From positions 124,001-188,000 of the forward strand of contig NZ_JADHDT010000002.1 in the NCBI RefSeq assembly GCF_016820445.1: 64,000 nucleotides of DNA, written 5' to 3'. A model generated the notes under the pieces. The model worked only from the letters and a program-made list of their open reading frames with translations, was not told the DNA's origin and searched no databases. This document shows, one piece after another, positions 37,984 through 47,054 of the stretch. Position 1 is the first letter of the stretch; every line of letters begins with the position of its first letter. Both the position numbers and the translations under genes were made by a program. Origin of the DNA: Sphingomonas beigongshangi (lineage in GTDB: Bacteria > Pseudomonadota > Alphaproteobacteria > Sphingomonadales > Sphingomonadaceae).

Positions 37984-38535
37984 GTGCGCGATCTGAACCG
38001 CAATCTGAACCCGATGCGCGCCGCCTGGCTGATGACCGACCCGCGCATGCCGGACGACCCGGTCGCCGCGCTGCGGGCGCTTCCGCCCGGCGCGGGCGTC
38101 GTCTTCCGCCATCGTGATCTGCCGCGCGCCGATCGCCATGCACTGTTCCTGCGCGTCCGCCGGATCGCCGCCGCGCGCCGATTGCGCATCTCCGCCGCGG
38201 GCGACCTGCCGGGAGCGCCCGGCCATGGCGGCCGTCGACCGCTGACGCATGCCGCGCACGACCGCAGGCAAGCCGTCGCAGGCGCCCGCGCCGGCGCACG
38301 CTATCTGTTCGTGTCTCCTGTCTACCCCACCCGATCCCACCCGGGCGCGCGGCCGCTCGGCAGCCGACGCGCGGCAGCAATCGCGCGGGGCATGCCGGTG
38401 GCAACGATCGCGCTCGGCGGCATGACGCCACGGCGGTTCCTGCGCCTGCGTCACGTCGGCTTTGACGGGTGGGCGGCGATCGACGCCCTGTCCGGCGCGA
38501 CGTCCCGGGCAACGTCCCGGGCGACCATCGCCTGA
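37984..38535 (+). CDS. ThiE/TenI-like thiamine phosphate synthase family protein
   Basis: A TIM-barrel protein of about 183 residues. The C-terminal half is recognisable (AGARYLFVSPVYPTRSHPGA, RPLGSRRAAAIA, TIALGGMTPRRFLRLRHVGF). The usual pyrimidine-binding GLHLGQ segment is replaced by GAPGHGGRRPL, so catalytic competence is uncertain. Sphingomonads commonly carry such a short ThiE-like paralogue. GTG 37984 and ATG 38014 are both plausible starts; only 21 bp separate the first from the divergent yggS. Confidence 0.7.
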   Translation: MRDLNRNLNPMRAAWLMTDPRMPDDPVAALRALPPGAGVVFRHRDLPRADRHALFLRVRRIAAARRLRISAAGDLPGAPGHGGRRPLTHAAHDRRQAVAGARAGARYLFVSPVYPTRSHPGARPLGSRRAAAIARGMPVATIALGGMTPRRFLRLRHVGFDGWAAIDALSGATSRATSRATIA

Positions 38536-38570
38536 CCAGGCCTGCTTGATCGGCACAAAGCTTTTCTTCC

Positions 38571-38595
38571 TATTCCCACTATTCCGATGGGATAA
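38571..38595 (+). promoter_or_regulatory. Imperfect palindrome ahead of cysE
   Basis: TATTCCCA (38571-38578) and TGGGATAA (38588-38595) form near-perfect inverted arms 9 bases apart in the AT-rich leader of the serine acetyltransferase gene. They end 11 bases before its ATG, so they could be a repressor operator for sulphur control. The regulator is unassigned. Confidence 0.4.
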
Positions 38596-38606
38596 CCTTG
38601 CGGGCG

Positions 38607-39578
38607 ATGGGACACGCTCTTCCTTTCGGGATCGCGCGCCCCCTTGCCGGGGCGTCGATCAGCGACGCGGTCGCGGCGCTCGGCGCCGCACGCGACGCCT
38701 GGCGCGCGCGGCAAAGCGAAGCGCATCGCCAGGCACGGTTCCCGTCGCTCGGCGCCGTCGAGCGGATCGTCATCCATTTGTCCGAAGCGCTCTACCCGCG
38801 CCGGCTCGGGCAGCTCCGCGGCACGCGGATCGAGGAGGATCGGTTCGTCGCCGCGCGCATCACCGCCGCCTTCGCCGAGCTGGAGCGCGAGGTCGCGCAC
38901 GAGCTCGGCTATTGGCAAGCCGAAAGCGACGCCCGCTTCGACGCCGACCAGCCCGCGACGATCGTGCGCCTGTTCGCCGCGCAGCTCGCCGAGATCCGGC
39001 GCCTCGTCGACAGCGATATCGACGCGGCCTTCGTCGGCGATCCCGCCGCGCGCAGCACCGACGAGATCCTGCTCTGCTATCCGGGCGCGATCGCCAGCCT
39101 GCATCACCGGCTGGCGCATCCGCTCCACGCACTCGGCGCGCCGATCGTCGCGCGACTGATCTCGGAACTCGCCAATGCGCGTACCGGCATCGACATCCAC
39201 CCGGGCGCGACGATCGGCGAACGCTTCTTCATCGATCACGGCACGGGGGTCGTGATCGGCGAAACCGCGATCGTCGGGAATCGCGTACGGCTGTACCAGC
39301 ATGTCACGCTGGGCGCGCGCACGCCGCTCGGCCTCGGTGGCGACGGGCCCCGCACCCGCTATGCACGGCATCCGATCATCGGCGACGATGTCGTCATCTA
39401 TGCCGGCGCGACGATCCTGGGCCGCGTCACGATCGGCGCCGGCGCGACGATCGGCGGCAATGTCTGGCTGTTGACCGATGTCCCGGAGGGTGCGGTGGTG
39501 ACCCAGCCCGAAGCCCGGGTGCTGCCGCGCGGTGCCGCGCACGCGCTGCTCGGCGTGCTCGCGGAACCTGCCGCATGA
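38607..39578 (+). CDS. cysE: Serine O-acetyltransferase (EpsC-type)
   Basis: A 323-residue enzyme making O-acetylserine for cysteine synthesis. An N-terminal helical domain is followed by LLCYPGAIASLHHRLAHPLH. The left-handed beta-helix of hexapeptide repeats begins at about 195 (GIDIHPGATIGERFFIDHGT) and runs through GVVIGETAIVGNRVRLYQHV, and IGDDVVIYAGATILGRVTIG. The catalytic His/Asp pair is in FIDHGTG. The length and the CYPG motif match the EpsC group rather than enteric CysE. ATG 38607 is preferred to TTG 38598. Confidence 0.93.
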   Translation: MGHALPFGIARPLAGASISDAVAALGAARDAWRARQSEAHRQARFPSLGAVERIVIHLSEALYPRRLGQLRGTRIEEDRFVAARITAAFAELEREVAHELGYWQAESDARFDADQPATIVRLFAAQLAEIRRLVDSDIDAAFVGDPAARSTDEILLCYPGAIASLHHRLAHPLHALGAPIVARLISELANARTGIDIHPGATIGERFFIDHGTGVVIGETAIVGNRVRLYQHVTLGARTPLGLGGDGPRTRYARHPIIGDDVVIYAGATILGRVTIGAGATIGGNVWLLTDVPEGAVVTQPEARVLPRGAAHALLGVLAEPAA

Positions 39579-40345
39579 CCGGCCAGCAGCGATCGCTGAA
39601 CGGCGTCCGTCCGCTGGTCGGCATCGTCTGCTGCAATGAACAGGCCGGACGACCGGTCCAGGCGGTCGCCAGCCGGTTCGTCGCGCCGCTGACCGCGCTT
39701 GCGGACGCCAGCGTGCTCCTGATCCCAGCGATACCGGAAGCGGTCGACCTGCCCCGTCTCGCCGCGATGCTGGACGGGCTGTTGCTGACCGGTGCGCGCT
39801 CGCATGTCGCGCCGGAGCGCTACGGCGGCGCGGCGCTGCCCGACGGTCAGACGATCGATCGCGATCGCGACACGGTTGCGCTCGGTCTCGCCGGACGGAT
39901 GATCGACGCGGGCAAGCCGGTCTTCGGCATCTGTCGCGGTCTGCAGGAGATCAACGTCCTGTTCGGCGGCTCGCTCGGCCCCGTCACCTCGCACCATCCC
40001 GGGGCCTGGGACGGCGATTATGATGCGCTGTTCGATCATGCCCACGATGTCGAGCTTCCCGCGAGCGGCCGGCTCGCCACCGCGACCGGGGCACGGCGGC
40101 TGCGCGTCAATTCGGTTCACCAACAGGGCATCGACCGGCTCGGCGCGGGTTTGTCGGTCGAGGCGACCGGAGCCGAAGACGGACTGATCGAGGCGGTGTC
40201 CGCCTGCCCGTGCGGGTCCGCGATCCTCGGCGTGCAATGGCATCCCGAATGGGATTGCGGGCGATCGCCCGCCAGCCGCGCCTTCTTCACTCTGCTCGGC
40301 GCCGGCGTGCGCGGGCATCATTTTCAACAGGGAGATTACCAATGA
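39575..40345 (+). CDS. Gamma-glutamyl-GABA hydrolase family (class I glutamine amidotransferase-like)
   Basis: A 256-residue peptidase C26-type protein. GLLLTGARSHVAPERYGG is the substrate loop, the nucleophile Cys is in VFGICRGLQEINVLFGGSL near 122, and the catalytic His-x-Glu is in LGVQWHPEWD near 220. It hydrolyses gamma-glutamyl amides, as PuuD does in putrescine use; the physiological substrate is unknown here. It overlaps cysE and the following lipoprotein gene by four bases each, so all three are likely co-translated. Confidence 0.9.
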   Translation: MTGQQRSLNGVRPLVGIVCCNEQAGRPVQAVASRFVAPLTALADASVLLIPAIPEAVDLPRLAAMLDGLLLTGARSHVAPERYGGAALPDGQTIDRDRDTVALGLAGRMIDAGKPVFGICRGLQEINVLFGGSLGPVTSHHPGAWDGDYDALFDHAHDVELPASGRLATATGARRLRVNSVHQQGIDRLGAGLSVEATGAEDGLIEAVSACPCGSAILGVQWHPEWDCGRSPASRAFFTLLGAGVRGHHFQQGDYQ

Positions 40346-40581
40346 AAACACGCTTCCTCCTGCCGTTCGCTGTCGCCACGACGCTCGGCCTCGCCGCCTG
40401 CGGCAGCAACGGCGCCGTGAACAACGCCGCCGCGGCCGACGAGACGCTGACCCTCAACGAGGAAGGCGGGGCGGGGAATGACGCTATCGTCACCGATGGC
40501 GGCAATCTCGATGCGCCGGCGGACAATCAGGCGCTGCCCGCCGACGTCCCCGGCAACGCCGCCGCGACGAACGCGCTCTGA
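40342..40581 (+). CDS. Small acidic lipoprotein
   Basis: A 79-residue protein starting MKTRFLLPFAVATTLGLAAC with a lipobox LAAC (Cys20). The mature part is short, acidic and rich in Asn, Asp and Ala (DETLTLNEEGGAGNDAIVTD) with no recognisable domain. Such Asn/Ala-rich lipoproteins are frequent in sphingomonads. The ATGA overlap with the amidotransferase and a strong terminator 43 bases downstream make it the last gene of the cysE operon. Confidence 0.82.
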   Translation: MKTRFLLPFAVATTLGLAACGSNGAVNNAAAADETLTLNEEGGAGNDAIVTDGGNLDAPADNQALPADVPGNAAATNAL

Positions 40582-40623
40582 TCCTTTTTTCGAACACGCC
40601 TGGATAGCTCCCTAGGCGTTCCT

Positions 40624-40659
40624 GGCGGCTCGGCATTGCTGGTGCCGGGCCGCCTTTTT
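40624..40659 (+). terminator. Rho-independent terminator of the cysE operon
   Basis: A 12-bp GC-rich stem (GGCGGCTCGGCA at 40624-40635 against TGCCGGGCCGCC at 40643-40654, one mismatch) with a 7-base loop is followed by TTTTT. Confidence 0.9.
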
Positions 40660-40683
40660 CCTGCCGCCCGCCGTGGCTGCCGT

Positions 40684-40809
40684 GCGATCCAGCATAGCCG
40701 GATGGGCGCGGTACCGGCCCCCACCCGCACCCGGCCGCCCGATCAGCCTATCTTGGATGGGCGGCCGGGTGCGGGCGGGGGCCGGTACCGCTTTCACGCA
40801 CGTGGATCA
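40684..40809. repeat. Dispersed palindromic element, copy C, with 33-bp inverted arms
   Basis: It begins GTGCGATCCAGC-ATA-GCCGGATG, then carries arms 40708-40740 and 40759-40791. These match as inverted repeats at 32 of 33 positions around an 18-base loop. It ends TTTCACGCACGTGGATCA. The head and tail match copy A (18721-18776) in reverse. It lies between a terminator and recQ and contains no ORF. Confidence 0.8.
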
Positions 40810-40828
40810 AACTCTATATCGCCGCGCG

Positions 40829-42595
<1,767 letters not shown>

Positions 42596-42677
42596 CGCAC
42601 GCGCGCGCCGCGCAAAGGATGGCTCCAGCCACCCAATTTGGGCTGACGCCTCTCGACCGATCGCGTAAAGGCCTCGC

Positions 42678-43139
42678 ATGGCCGACATTCGCACCATCAA
42701 CGACCGCGTCAGCGTGGCACCGCAGATCACGCCGGAGGACATCGCCGCCATCAAGGCCGCCGGCTTCGTCGCGATCGTCAACAACCGTCCCGACGAGGAA
42801 GAGCCGGGGCAGCCCTCGGGCGAGACGATTCGTGCCGCCGCGGAAGAGGCGGGGCTCGCCTATGCGGCGATTCCGGTGACGCACGCCGGTTTCTCGCATC
42901 CGCAGCTCGACGCGATGGCAGCGGCGCTCGCCGCGGCCGACGGTCCGGTGCTCGCCTATTGCCGATCGGGCACGCGCAGCTGCAACCTGTGGGCGCTCGC
43001 CGCGGCGAAGGCGGGGCGCAATCCCGAACTGCTCGTGATGCAGGCGCGTGCCGCCGGCTACGACATCGGCGGGATGCGACCCACGCTGGACGCGCTCGCA
43101 GGCGCCGCCCCCTCTGCCGAGACGCCGCACGACGCATGA
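42678..43139 (+). CDS. TIGR01244/DUF442 (Blh-like) phosphatase
   Basis: A 153-residue protein with a cysteine-phosphatase-like fold. It begins INDRVSVAPQITPEDIAAIK and has FVAIVNNRPDEEEPGQPSG. The P-loop-like C-x5-R is LAYCRSGTRSCNLWALA near residue 98. Members occur alone or fused to metallo-beta-lactamase or sulphide:quinone oxidoreductase domains, so a sulphur-oxidation or redox role is possible. It overlaps the next gene by four bases. Confidence 0.88.
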   Translation: MADIRTINDRVSVAPQITPEDIAAIKAAGFVAIVNNRPDEEEPGQPSGETIRAAAEEAGLAYAAIPVTHAGFSHPQLDAMAAALAAADGPVLAYCRSGTRSCNLWALAAAKAGRNPELLVMQARAAGYDIGGMRPTLDALAGAAPSAETPHDA

Positions 43140-43543
43140 CGGACGCCGCGCTTCCGATCGCCGCCGCCGCTGCGGGCGCGGCGGTGCCGGTGCTGGCATG
43201 TGCCTTCTGGGCATGGCGCCGCAGCCGGCCCGGACGGATCGACAGTCCGGAGGATGCCGCCGCCGCCGCCGACGCGGCGCTGGCGGGCTTCGCCACGCAG
43301 GGGGCGGTGGTGGGTGCCGACGGCGCGGGCGCGCTCGCGGTCGACGCGCGCGGGCGCGTCGCGGCGCTGCGCCGACTGGGACAGAGGGTCATGGTGCGCG
43401 AGGTCGCCTGGGGCGCGTTGCGCTCGACCCCGTCGGGCATCGTCGTCGAGACGGGCGACCGCAAACTCGGCACGGTCACGGTTGCTGGCGTCGACGCACT
43501 GGATATCCGCCGGCTCGCTCCGGGCGACCTGCGCAAGGGCTGA
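43136..43543 (+). CDS. Hypothetical membrane-anchored protein
   Basis: I do not recognise a family. The 135 residues have one N-terminal membrane helix (about 6-27, PIAAAAAGAAVPVLACAFWA), a basic turn, and an Ala-rich soluble domain of mainly beta pattern (GAVVGADGAGALAVDARGRV, MVREVAWGALRSTPSGIVVE). Translation is probably coupled to the DUF442 protein by the ATGA overlap. Confidence 0.65.
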   Translation: MTDAALPIAAAAAGAAVPVLACAFWAWRRSRPGRIDSPEDAAAAADAALAGFATQGAVVGADGAGALAVDARGRVAALRRLGQRVMVREVAWGALRSTPSGIVVETGDRKLGTVTVAGVDALDIRRLAPGDLRKG

Positions 43544-43608
43544 GATCGCGCGATCCGCGCGCGCCTTGACGGAGGCGCTGCGTCGTCGGCGCACATCCGT
43601 GGCGCGCC

Positions 43609-43645
43609 GGCGGTGAGGGCCATACCGCCCTCGCGGTCCCGAGGG
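43609..43645. repeat. Palindromic element related to copy B
   Basis: GGCGGTGAGGGCC (43609-43621) followed by ACCGCC is almost identical to the inner hairpin of copy B (32045-32066). The adjoining head hairpin is a different sequence of the same layout (CCCTCG/CGAGGG). It is intergenic, between two convergent genes. Confidence 0.45.
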
Positions 43646-43686
43646 CCCTGTCATGTCCGCCGCGATGGCGCCGGGCGCGGATCGGG

Positions 43687-43719
43687 AAAAAAAGACCCGG
43701 TACGTCGCCGTACCGGGTC
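43687..43719 (-). terminator. Rho-independent terminator of glnK-amtB
   Basis: On the reverse strand a perfect 11-bp stem (GACCCGGTACG/CGTACCGGGTC, positions 43694-43704 and 43709-43719) with a four-base loop is followed by seven T residues (43687-43693). Confidence 0.93.
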
Positions 43720-43751
43720 AGGGTCGTCCGCAGGAGGAACGTCGTGGGGGG

Positions 43752-43772
43752 CGGGGGCCTCAAGCCCCCGCG
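43752..43772 (-). other. Second hairpin between amtB stop and terminator
   Basis: GCGGGGGC (43752-43759) pairs perfectly with GCCCCCGC (43765-43772) around a five-base loop, 9 bases after the amtB stop. It may protect the 3' end of the mRNA. Confidence 0.5.
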
Positions 43773-43781
43773 CCCGATCCA

Positions 43782-45218
43782 TCAGTAATTGTAGGCGCGC
43801 TCGCCATGCTCGTTGATGTCGAGGCCCTCGGCTTCGACCTCCGGCGCCGGGCGCAGACCCGTGGTCAGCTTCAGCGCGTAGAACAGCACCGCCGAGACGC
43901 CGCCCGACCAGACCAGGGTGATGACCACCGCCTGGACCTGCTTCAGGAACTGAGCGCCGATATGATAGCTGGCCGCATCGAACGCCGCGGGGAAGACGGT
44001 ATAGTCGAACACGCCCTGGCCGCCGAGCGCCGGCGAGGCGACGACTGCGGTGCCGAGCGCGCCGACGATGCCGCCGACGCAGTGGACGCCGAACACGTCG
44101 AGCGTATCGTCATAGCCGAACTTGTTCTTCACCGTCGTGACGAAGAAGAAGCAGACCGCCGACACGACGAAGCCGAGCACGATCGAGGTCATCGGGCCGC
44201 CGAAGCCGGACGCCGGGGTGATCGCGACGAGGCCGGCGACCGCGCCCGTCGCCGCGCCCAGCAGCGACGGCTTCTTGTGCACGACCTGCTCGATCACCGC
44301 CCAGGCGACCGCCGCAGCGGCGGTGGCGACGAAGGTGTTGATGAAGGCCACCGCGGTGACGCCGTTCGCCTCCAGGTTGGAGCCGGCGTTGAAGCCGAAC
44401 CAGCCGACCCACAGCAGCGAGGCGCCGATCATCGTCATGGTCAGCGAGTGCGGCGGCATCGGCTCCTTCTTGTAGCCCATGCGCGGCCCCATGATCAGGC
44501 AGCCGACGAAGCCCGCGATGCCGGCGTTGATGTGCACCACCGTGCCGCCCGCGAAGTCGATCGCGCCCAGGTTGAACAGATAGCCGCCATCGGTCTTCGC
44601 GTCGGGCAGGAAGTCCGGGCCTGCCCAGTACCAGACCATGTGCGCGATCGGAAAATAGACGATCGTCAGCCAGGCGACGACGAACAGGATCAGCGGCGTG
44701 AACTTCACCCGCTCCGCGAACGCGCCGACGATCAGCGCCGGCGTGATGCAGGCGAAGGTCATCTGGAAGCAGACATAGGCGAATTCGGGGATGTAGACGT
44801 TGTTGGAGAAGGTCGCGGCATAGGTCGTGCCGCTGACGCCCATCAGGAACGCCTTGGAAAGGCCGCCGAAGAAGTGGTTGTCGCCGCCCGAGGTGAAGGC
44901 GATGCTATAGCCCCAGCAGACCCAGACGAGGCTGGCGACGCTGACGATCATGAACACCTGCATCAGCACGCTGAGCATGTTCTTGGTCCGCACCAGACCG
45001 CCGTAGAACAGCGCGAGCGCGGGCACCGACATCATCAGCACAAGCGCCGACGAGATCAGCATCCAGGTCGTATCGCCCTTGTTGACCATCGTCGCCATCT
45101 GCGCGGCGGTGGGCGCCTTGACCGGGGCCGCCGCGGCGGCCTGTGCCCATGCGGGGGCGGCGGCGAGGGTGCCGGCGAGAAGCGCGCCCGCACCCGCGAA
45201 CTTTTGCGTGAGTTTCAT
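43782..45218 (-). CDS. amtB: Ammonium transporter AmtB
   Basis: A 478-residue inner-membrane channel. A signal-like N-terminus (MKLTQKFAGAGALLAGTLAA) and a short periplasmic segment precede eleven membrane helices. The twin pore histidines are in TVVHINAGIAGF and VFGVHCVGGIVGAL. The family signature DFAGGTVVHINAG is intact, and ALFYGGLVRTKN marks the first helix. It takes up ammonium under nitrogen limitation and is blocked by GlnK. ATG 45218 is used; an upstream in-frame start at 45233 would overlap glnK's end. Confidence 0.96.
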   Translation of the reverse strand: MKLTQKFAGAGALLAGTLAAAPAWAQAAAAAPVKAPTAAQMATMVNKGDTTWMLISSALVLMMSVPALALFYGGLVRTKNMLSVLMQVFMIVSVASLVWVCWGYSIAFTSGGDNHFFGGLSKAFLMGVSGTTYAATFSNNVYIPEFAYVCFQMTFACITPALIVGAFAERVKFTPLILFVVAWLTIVYFPIAHMVWYWAGPDFLPDAKTDGGYLFNLGAIDFAGGTVVHINAGIAGFVGCLIMGPRMGYKKEPMPPHSLTMTMIGASLLWVGWFGFNAGSNLEANGVTAVAFINTFVATAAAAVAWAVIEQVVHKKPSLLGAATGAVAGLVAITPASGFGGPMTSIVLGFVVSAVCFFFVTTVKNKFGYDDTLDVFGVHCVGGIVGALGTAVVASPALGGQGVFDYTVFPAAFDAASYHIGAQFLKQVQAVVITLVWSGGVSAVLFYALKLTTGLRPAPEVEAEGLDINEHGERAYNY

Positions 45219-45229
45219 CGATTCCCCCT

Positions 45230-45568
45230 TCACAGCGCCGAATCGTCGGTTTCGCCGGTGCGGATGCGCACCGCCTGGCCGACGTCGAGCACGAAGATCT
45301 TTCCGTCACCGATCGCGCCGGTGTTGGCCGACGCCTGGATCGCCTCGACCACCCGGTCGGCGAGCGCGGCGGCACAGACCACCTCGATCTTGATCTTGGG
45401 CACCATGTTGGTGCTGTATTCCGCGCCCCGATAGATTTCGGTCTGCCCCTTCTGGCGACCGAACCCCTTGACCTCGGTGACCGTCATGCCCGCGACGCCG
45501 AGCGTGGTGAGCGCCTCGCGCACCTCGTCCAGCTTGAACGGCTTGATGATGGCAATGACCAGCTTCAT
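45230..45568 (-). CDS. glnK: Nitrogen regulatory protein P-II (GlnK)
   Basis: A 112-residue trimeric signal protein sensing 2-oxoglutarate and ATP/ADP. The T-loop with the uridylylation site is YRGAEYSTNMVPKIKIE (Tyr51), the B-loop is TGAIGDGKIFV near residue 84, and the C-terminal signature is VRIRTGE. Its place 11 bases upstream of amtB and the sigma-54 promoter ahead identify it as GlnK rather than GlnB. Confidence 0.96.
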   Translation of the reverse strand: MKLVIAIIKPFKLDEVREALTTLGVAGMTVTEVKGFGRQKGQTEIYRGAEYSTNMVPKIKIEVVCAAALADRVVEAIQASANTGAIGDGKIFVLDVGQAVRIRTGETDDSAL

Positions 45569-45602
45569 CCATGCCCCCTCGATTGACCCGACGGGGCGCG
45601 TC

Positions 45603-45618
45603 GCAAACAGCGTGCCAA
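45603..45618 (-). promoter_or_regulatory. Sigma-54 promoter of glnK-amtB
   Basis: The reverse strand carries TTGGCAC-GCTGT-TTGC, an exact match to the -24/-12 consensus TGGCAC-N5-TTGC. The -12 element lies 35 bases before the glnK ATG. NtrC-type activation under nitrogen limitation is expected. Confidence 0.88.
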
Positions 45619-45710
45619 TTGGCCTTCAGGAGGGAAGCAACCCGATCAAGGTCATTGGAACAGGTCCGTTGCGGTCAAAATAGAGGCAAGCCCGCTCCGC
45701 TGCCCGAAAA

Positions 45711-45911
45711 TCAGGCAGCGCCGACGATCCCCCGTGCCGCGTCCAGGTCGTCGGCGTCGACCATCACCCGCACCGGGATCAGCAGATAGCTGCCGTCCGC
45801 GATACTCGCGCCGCCGTCGAACGCGATCGCCGGAATGCCCTCCGCCGCCAGCCGACCGACCAGGATGTTGGCGAGGTTGCGGTCGAACCGCCCGAGCTCG
45901 GCGAGCGCCAT
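45711..45911 (-). CDS. DUF2007 domain protein
   Basis: A 66-residue protein: MALAELGRFDRNLANILVGR, then AEGIPAIAFDGGASIADG and RVMVDADDLDAARGIV. This is the whole DUF2007 ferredoxin-like fold (putative signal-transducing domain related to P-II). Function is unknown. Its ATG overlaps the stop of the upstream PNPOx-like gene (ATGA), so the two form an operon. Confidence 0.8.
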   Translation of the reverse strand: MALAELGRFDRNLANILVGRLAAEGIPAIAFDGGASIADGSYLLIPVRVMVDADDLDAARGIVGAA

Positions 45912-46459
45912 CAGGCGGCGGCCGTCGGGTTGCGCACCGGCAGGCCGTCGATGCTGTGCCCGCGCACCGCATATTTGGCGAACCGCGCCGCATCGTCGTG
46001 CGCGGCATGATATTTGGACAGTGTCTGCCGCTCGCGCTCGAACGCCATATGGGGCACGCCCCAGCCGCACGAGGTCTGCACGCTTTCCACCTCGACGACG
46101 AAGATCTGCCGCGTGCCGGGCAGCAGCGTGAAGGCCGCCGCGGTCGCCATCCAGTCGACGTCCTGCGGCAGCACCGCCCGCCCGCGCCCGTACAGCTGCA
46201 GGATCAGCGCCGGATTGTCGAAGGCGCAGAACATGATCGTGATCCGCCCGTCCGCCGCGAGATGGGCGTTCGTCTCGTTCCCCGACCCCGCGACATCGAG
46301 ATAGGCGACCCGATCAGGCGCAAGGACTCGAAAGCTGTCCATCCCCTTGGGGCTGAGGTTGATCCGCGCCCCCTCCGCCGCGGTCGCGACGAAGAACACG
46401 GGCTGGCGCGCGATGAAGGCAGCGTGATCCTCGGTGATGGCAGGAAAGAACTGGGACAT
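45911..46459 (-). CDS. Pyridoxamine 5'-phosphate oxidase family FMN-binding protein
   Basis: A 182-residue split-barrel flavoprotein. It begins MSQFFPAITEDHAAFIARQP, has VFFVATAAEGARINLSPKGM, DRVAYLDVAGSGNETNAHLA (phosphate-binding), and a C-terminal WGVPHMAFERERQTLSKYHA. It belongs to the PNPOx-like group that binds FMN or F420; the substrate is unknown. ATG 46459 is chosen because upstream sequence overlaps the divergent ccdA promoter. Confidence 0.88.
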   Translation of the reverse strand: MSQFFPAITEDHAAFIARQPVFFVATAAEGARINLSPKGMDSFRVLAPDRVAYLDVAGSGNETNAHLAADGRITIMFCAFDNPALILQLYGRGRAVLPQDVDWMATAAAFTLLPGTRQIFVVEVESVQTSCGWGVPHMAFERERQTLSKYHAAHDDAARFAKYAVRGHSIDGLPVRNPTAAA

Positions 46460-46471
46460 GGCCGGCTCCGA

Positions 46472-46500
46472 TTGACGCGCATCATCCATGCGCATAGCCT
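46472..46500 (+). promoter_or_regulatory. ccdAB promoter and operator
   Basis: TTGACG (46472-46477), a 17-bp spacer and TAGCCT (46495-46500) form a promoter. A perfect inverted repeat GCGCAT-CATCC-ATGCGC (46477-46493) fills the spacer. The expected start site is at about 46507, next to the ccdA ATG at 46509, so the mRNA may be leaderless. Autorepression by the CcdAB complex is inferred. Confidence 0.6.
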
Positions 46501-46508
46501 CTGCGCGC

Positions 46509-46754
46509 ATGAAGCACGATCCGGTGCCCTCGGGCAAGCGCAGGTCCGTCAACCTCTCGCTCGACACGGGCATCGTGGCGATGGCGAGGGAGGTCGGCAT
46601 CAACCTGTCTCAGGTCAGCGAGGCGGCCATCCGCGAGGCTACCCGGAAGGCGCAGGCAGCCCGCTGGCAGGAAGATAATGCCACCGCCATTCAGGGCTGG
46701 AACCGCTGGTACGAAGAGAACGGCAACCCGTTGGAAAAATATCGCACGTGGTGA
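46509..46754 (+). CDS. ccdA: Type II antitoxin CcdA
   Basis: An 81-residue protein with a ribbon-helix-helix start (KRRSVNLSLDTGIVAMAREV, GINLSQVSEAAIREATRKAQ). The toxin-wrapping C-terminal segment is ARWQEDNATAIQGWNRWYEE then NGNPLEK. It binds its own promoter and neutralises CcdB. ATG 46509 (MKHDPVPSGKRRSV) suits the family and the promoter; ATG 46488 lies inside the operator. It overlaps ccdB by four bases. Confidence 0.92.
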   Translation: MKHDPVPSGKRRSVNLSLDTGIVAMAREVGINLSQVSEAAIREATRKAQAARWQEDNATAIQGWNRWYEENGNPLEKYRTW

Positions 46755-47050
46755 CCACGCAATTCGATGTCTATCGGTTGCCCGATGGCATCCAGGTCGT
46801 CGACGTGCAGTCCCCGCTCGCGTCTGTTCACGCCACCCGGCTGGTCCTTCCCTTGATCTCACCAACGGACGGCGCCGCCGTGGTCCAGCGTCTCGATCCG
46901 CTGGTGACGTTGAACGGGGAGCGCTGGCTTCTCGCGACGCACTTCGCGACGACGGTCGACGCCCGGCTGCTGCGCACGCCCGTCGGTTCGTTGGCCGATC
47001 AGGAATGGACGATCAAATCCGCGCTCGATTTTCTGCTGAACGGCTTCTGA
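46751..47050 (+). CDS. ccdB: Type II toxin CcdB (gyrase inhibitor)
   Basis: A 99-residue toxin: MTTQFDVYRLPDGIQVVDVQ is the CcdB N-terminal strand, LVLPLISPTDGAAVVQRLDP the core, and EWTIKSALDFLLNGF the C-terminal helix. In CcdB the last residues with Trp and Gly contact GyrA and trap gyrase on DNA; W at about 86 and the terminal G are present, so the toxin looks active. Two GTG codons (46748, 46751) can start it. Confidence 0.92.
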   Translation: MTTQFDVYRLPDGIQVVDVQSPLASVHATRLVLPLISPTDGAAVVQRLDPLVTLNGERWLLATHFATTVDARLLRTPVGSLADQEWTIKSALDFLLNGF

Positions 47051-47054
47051 CCCC

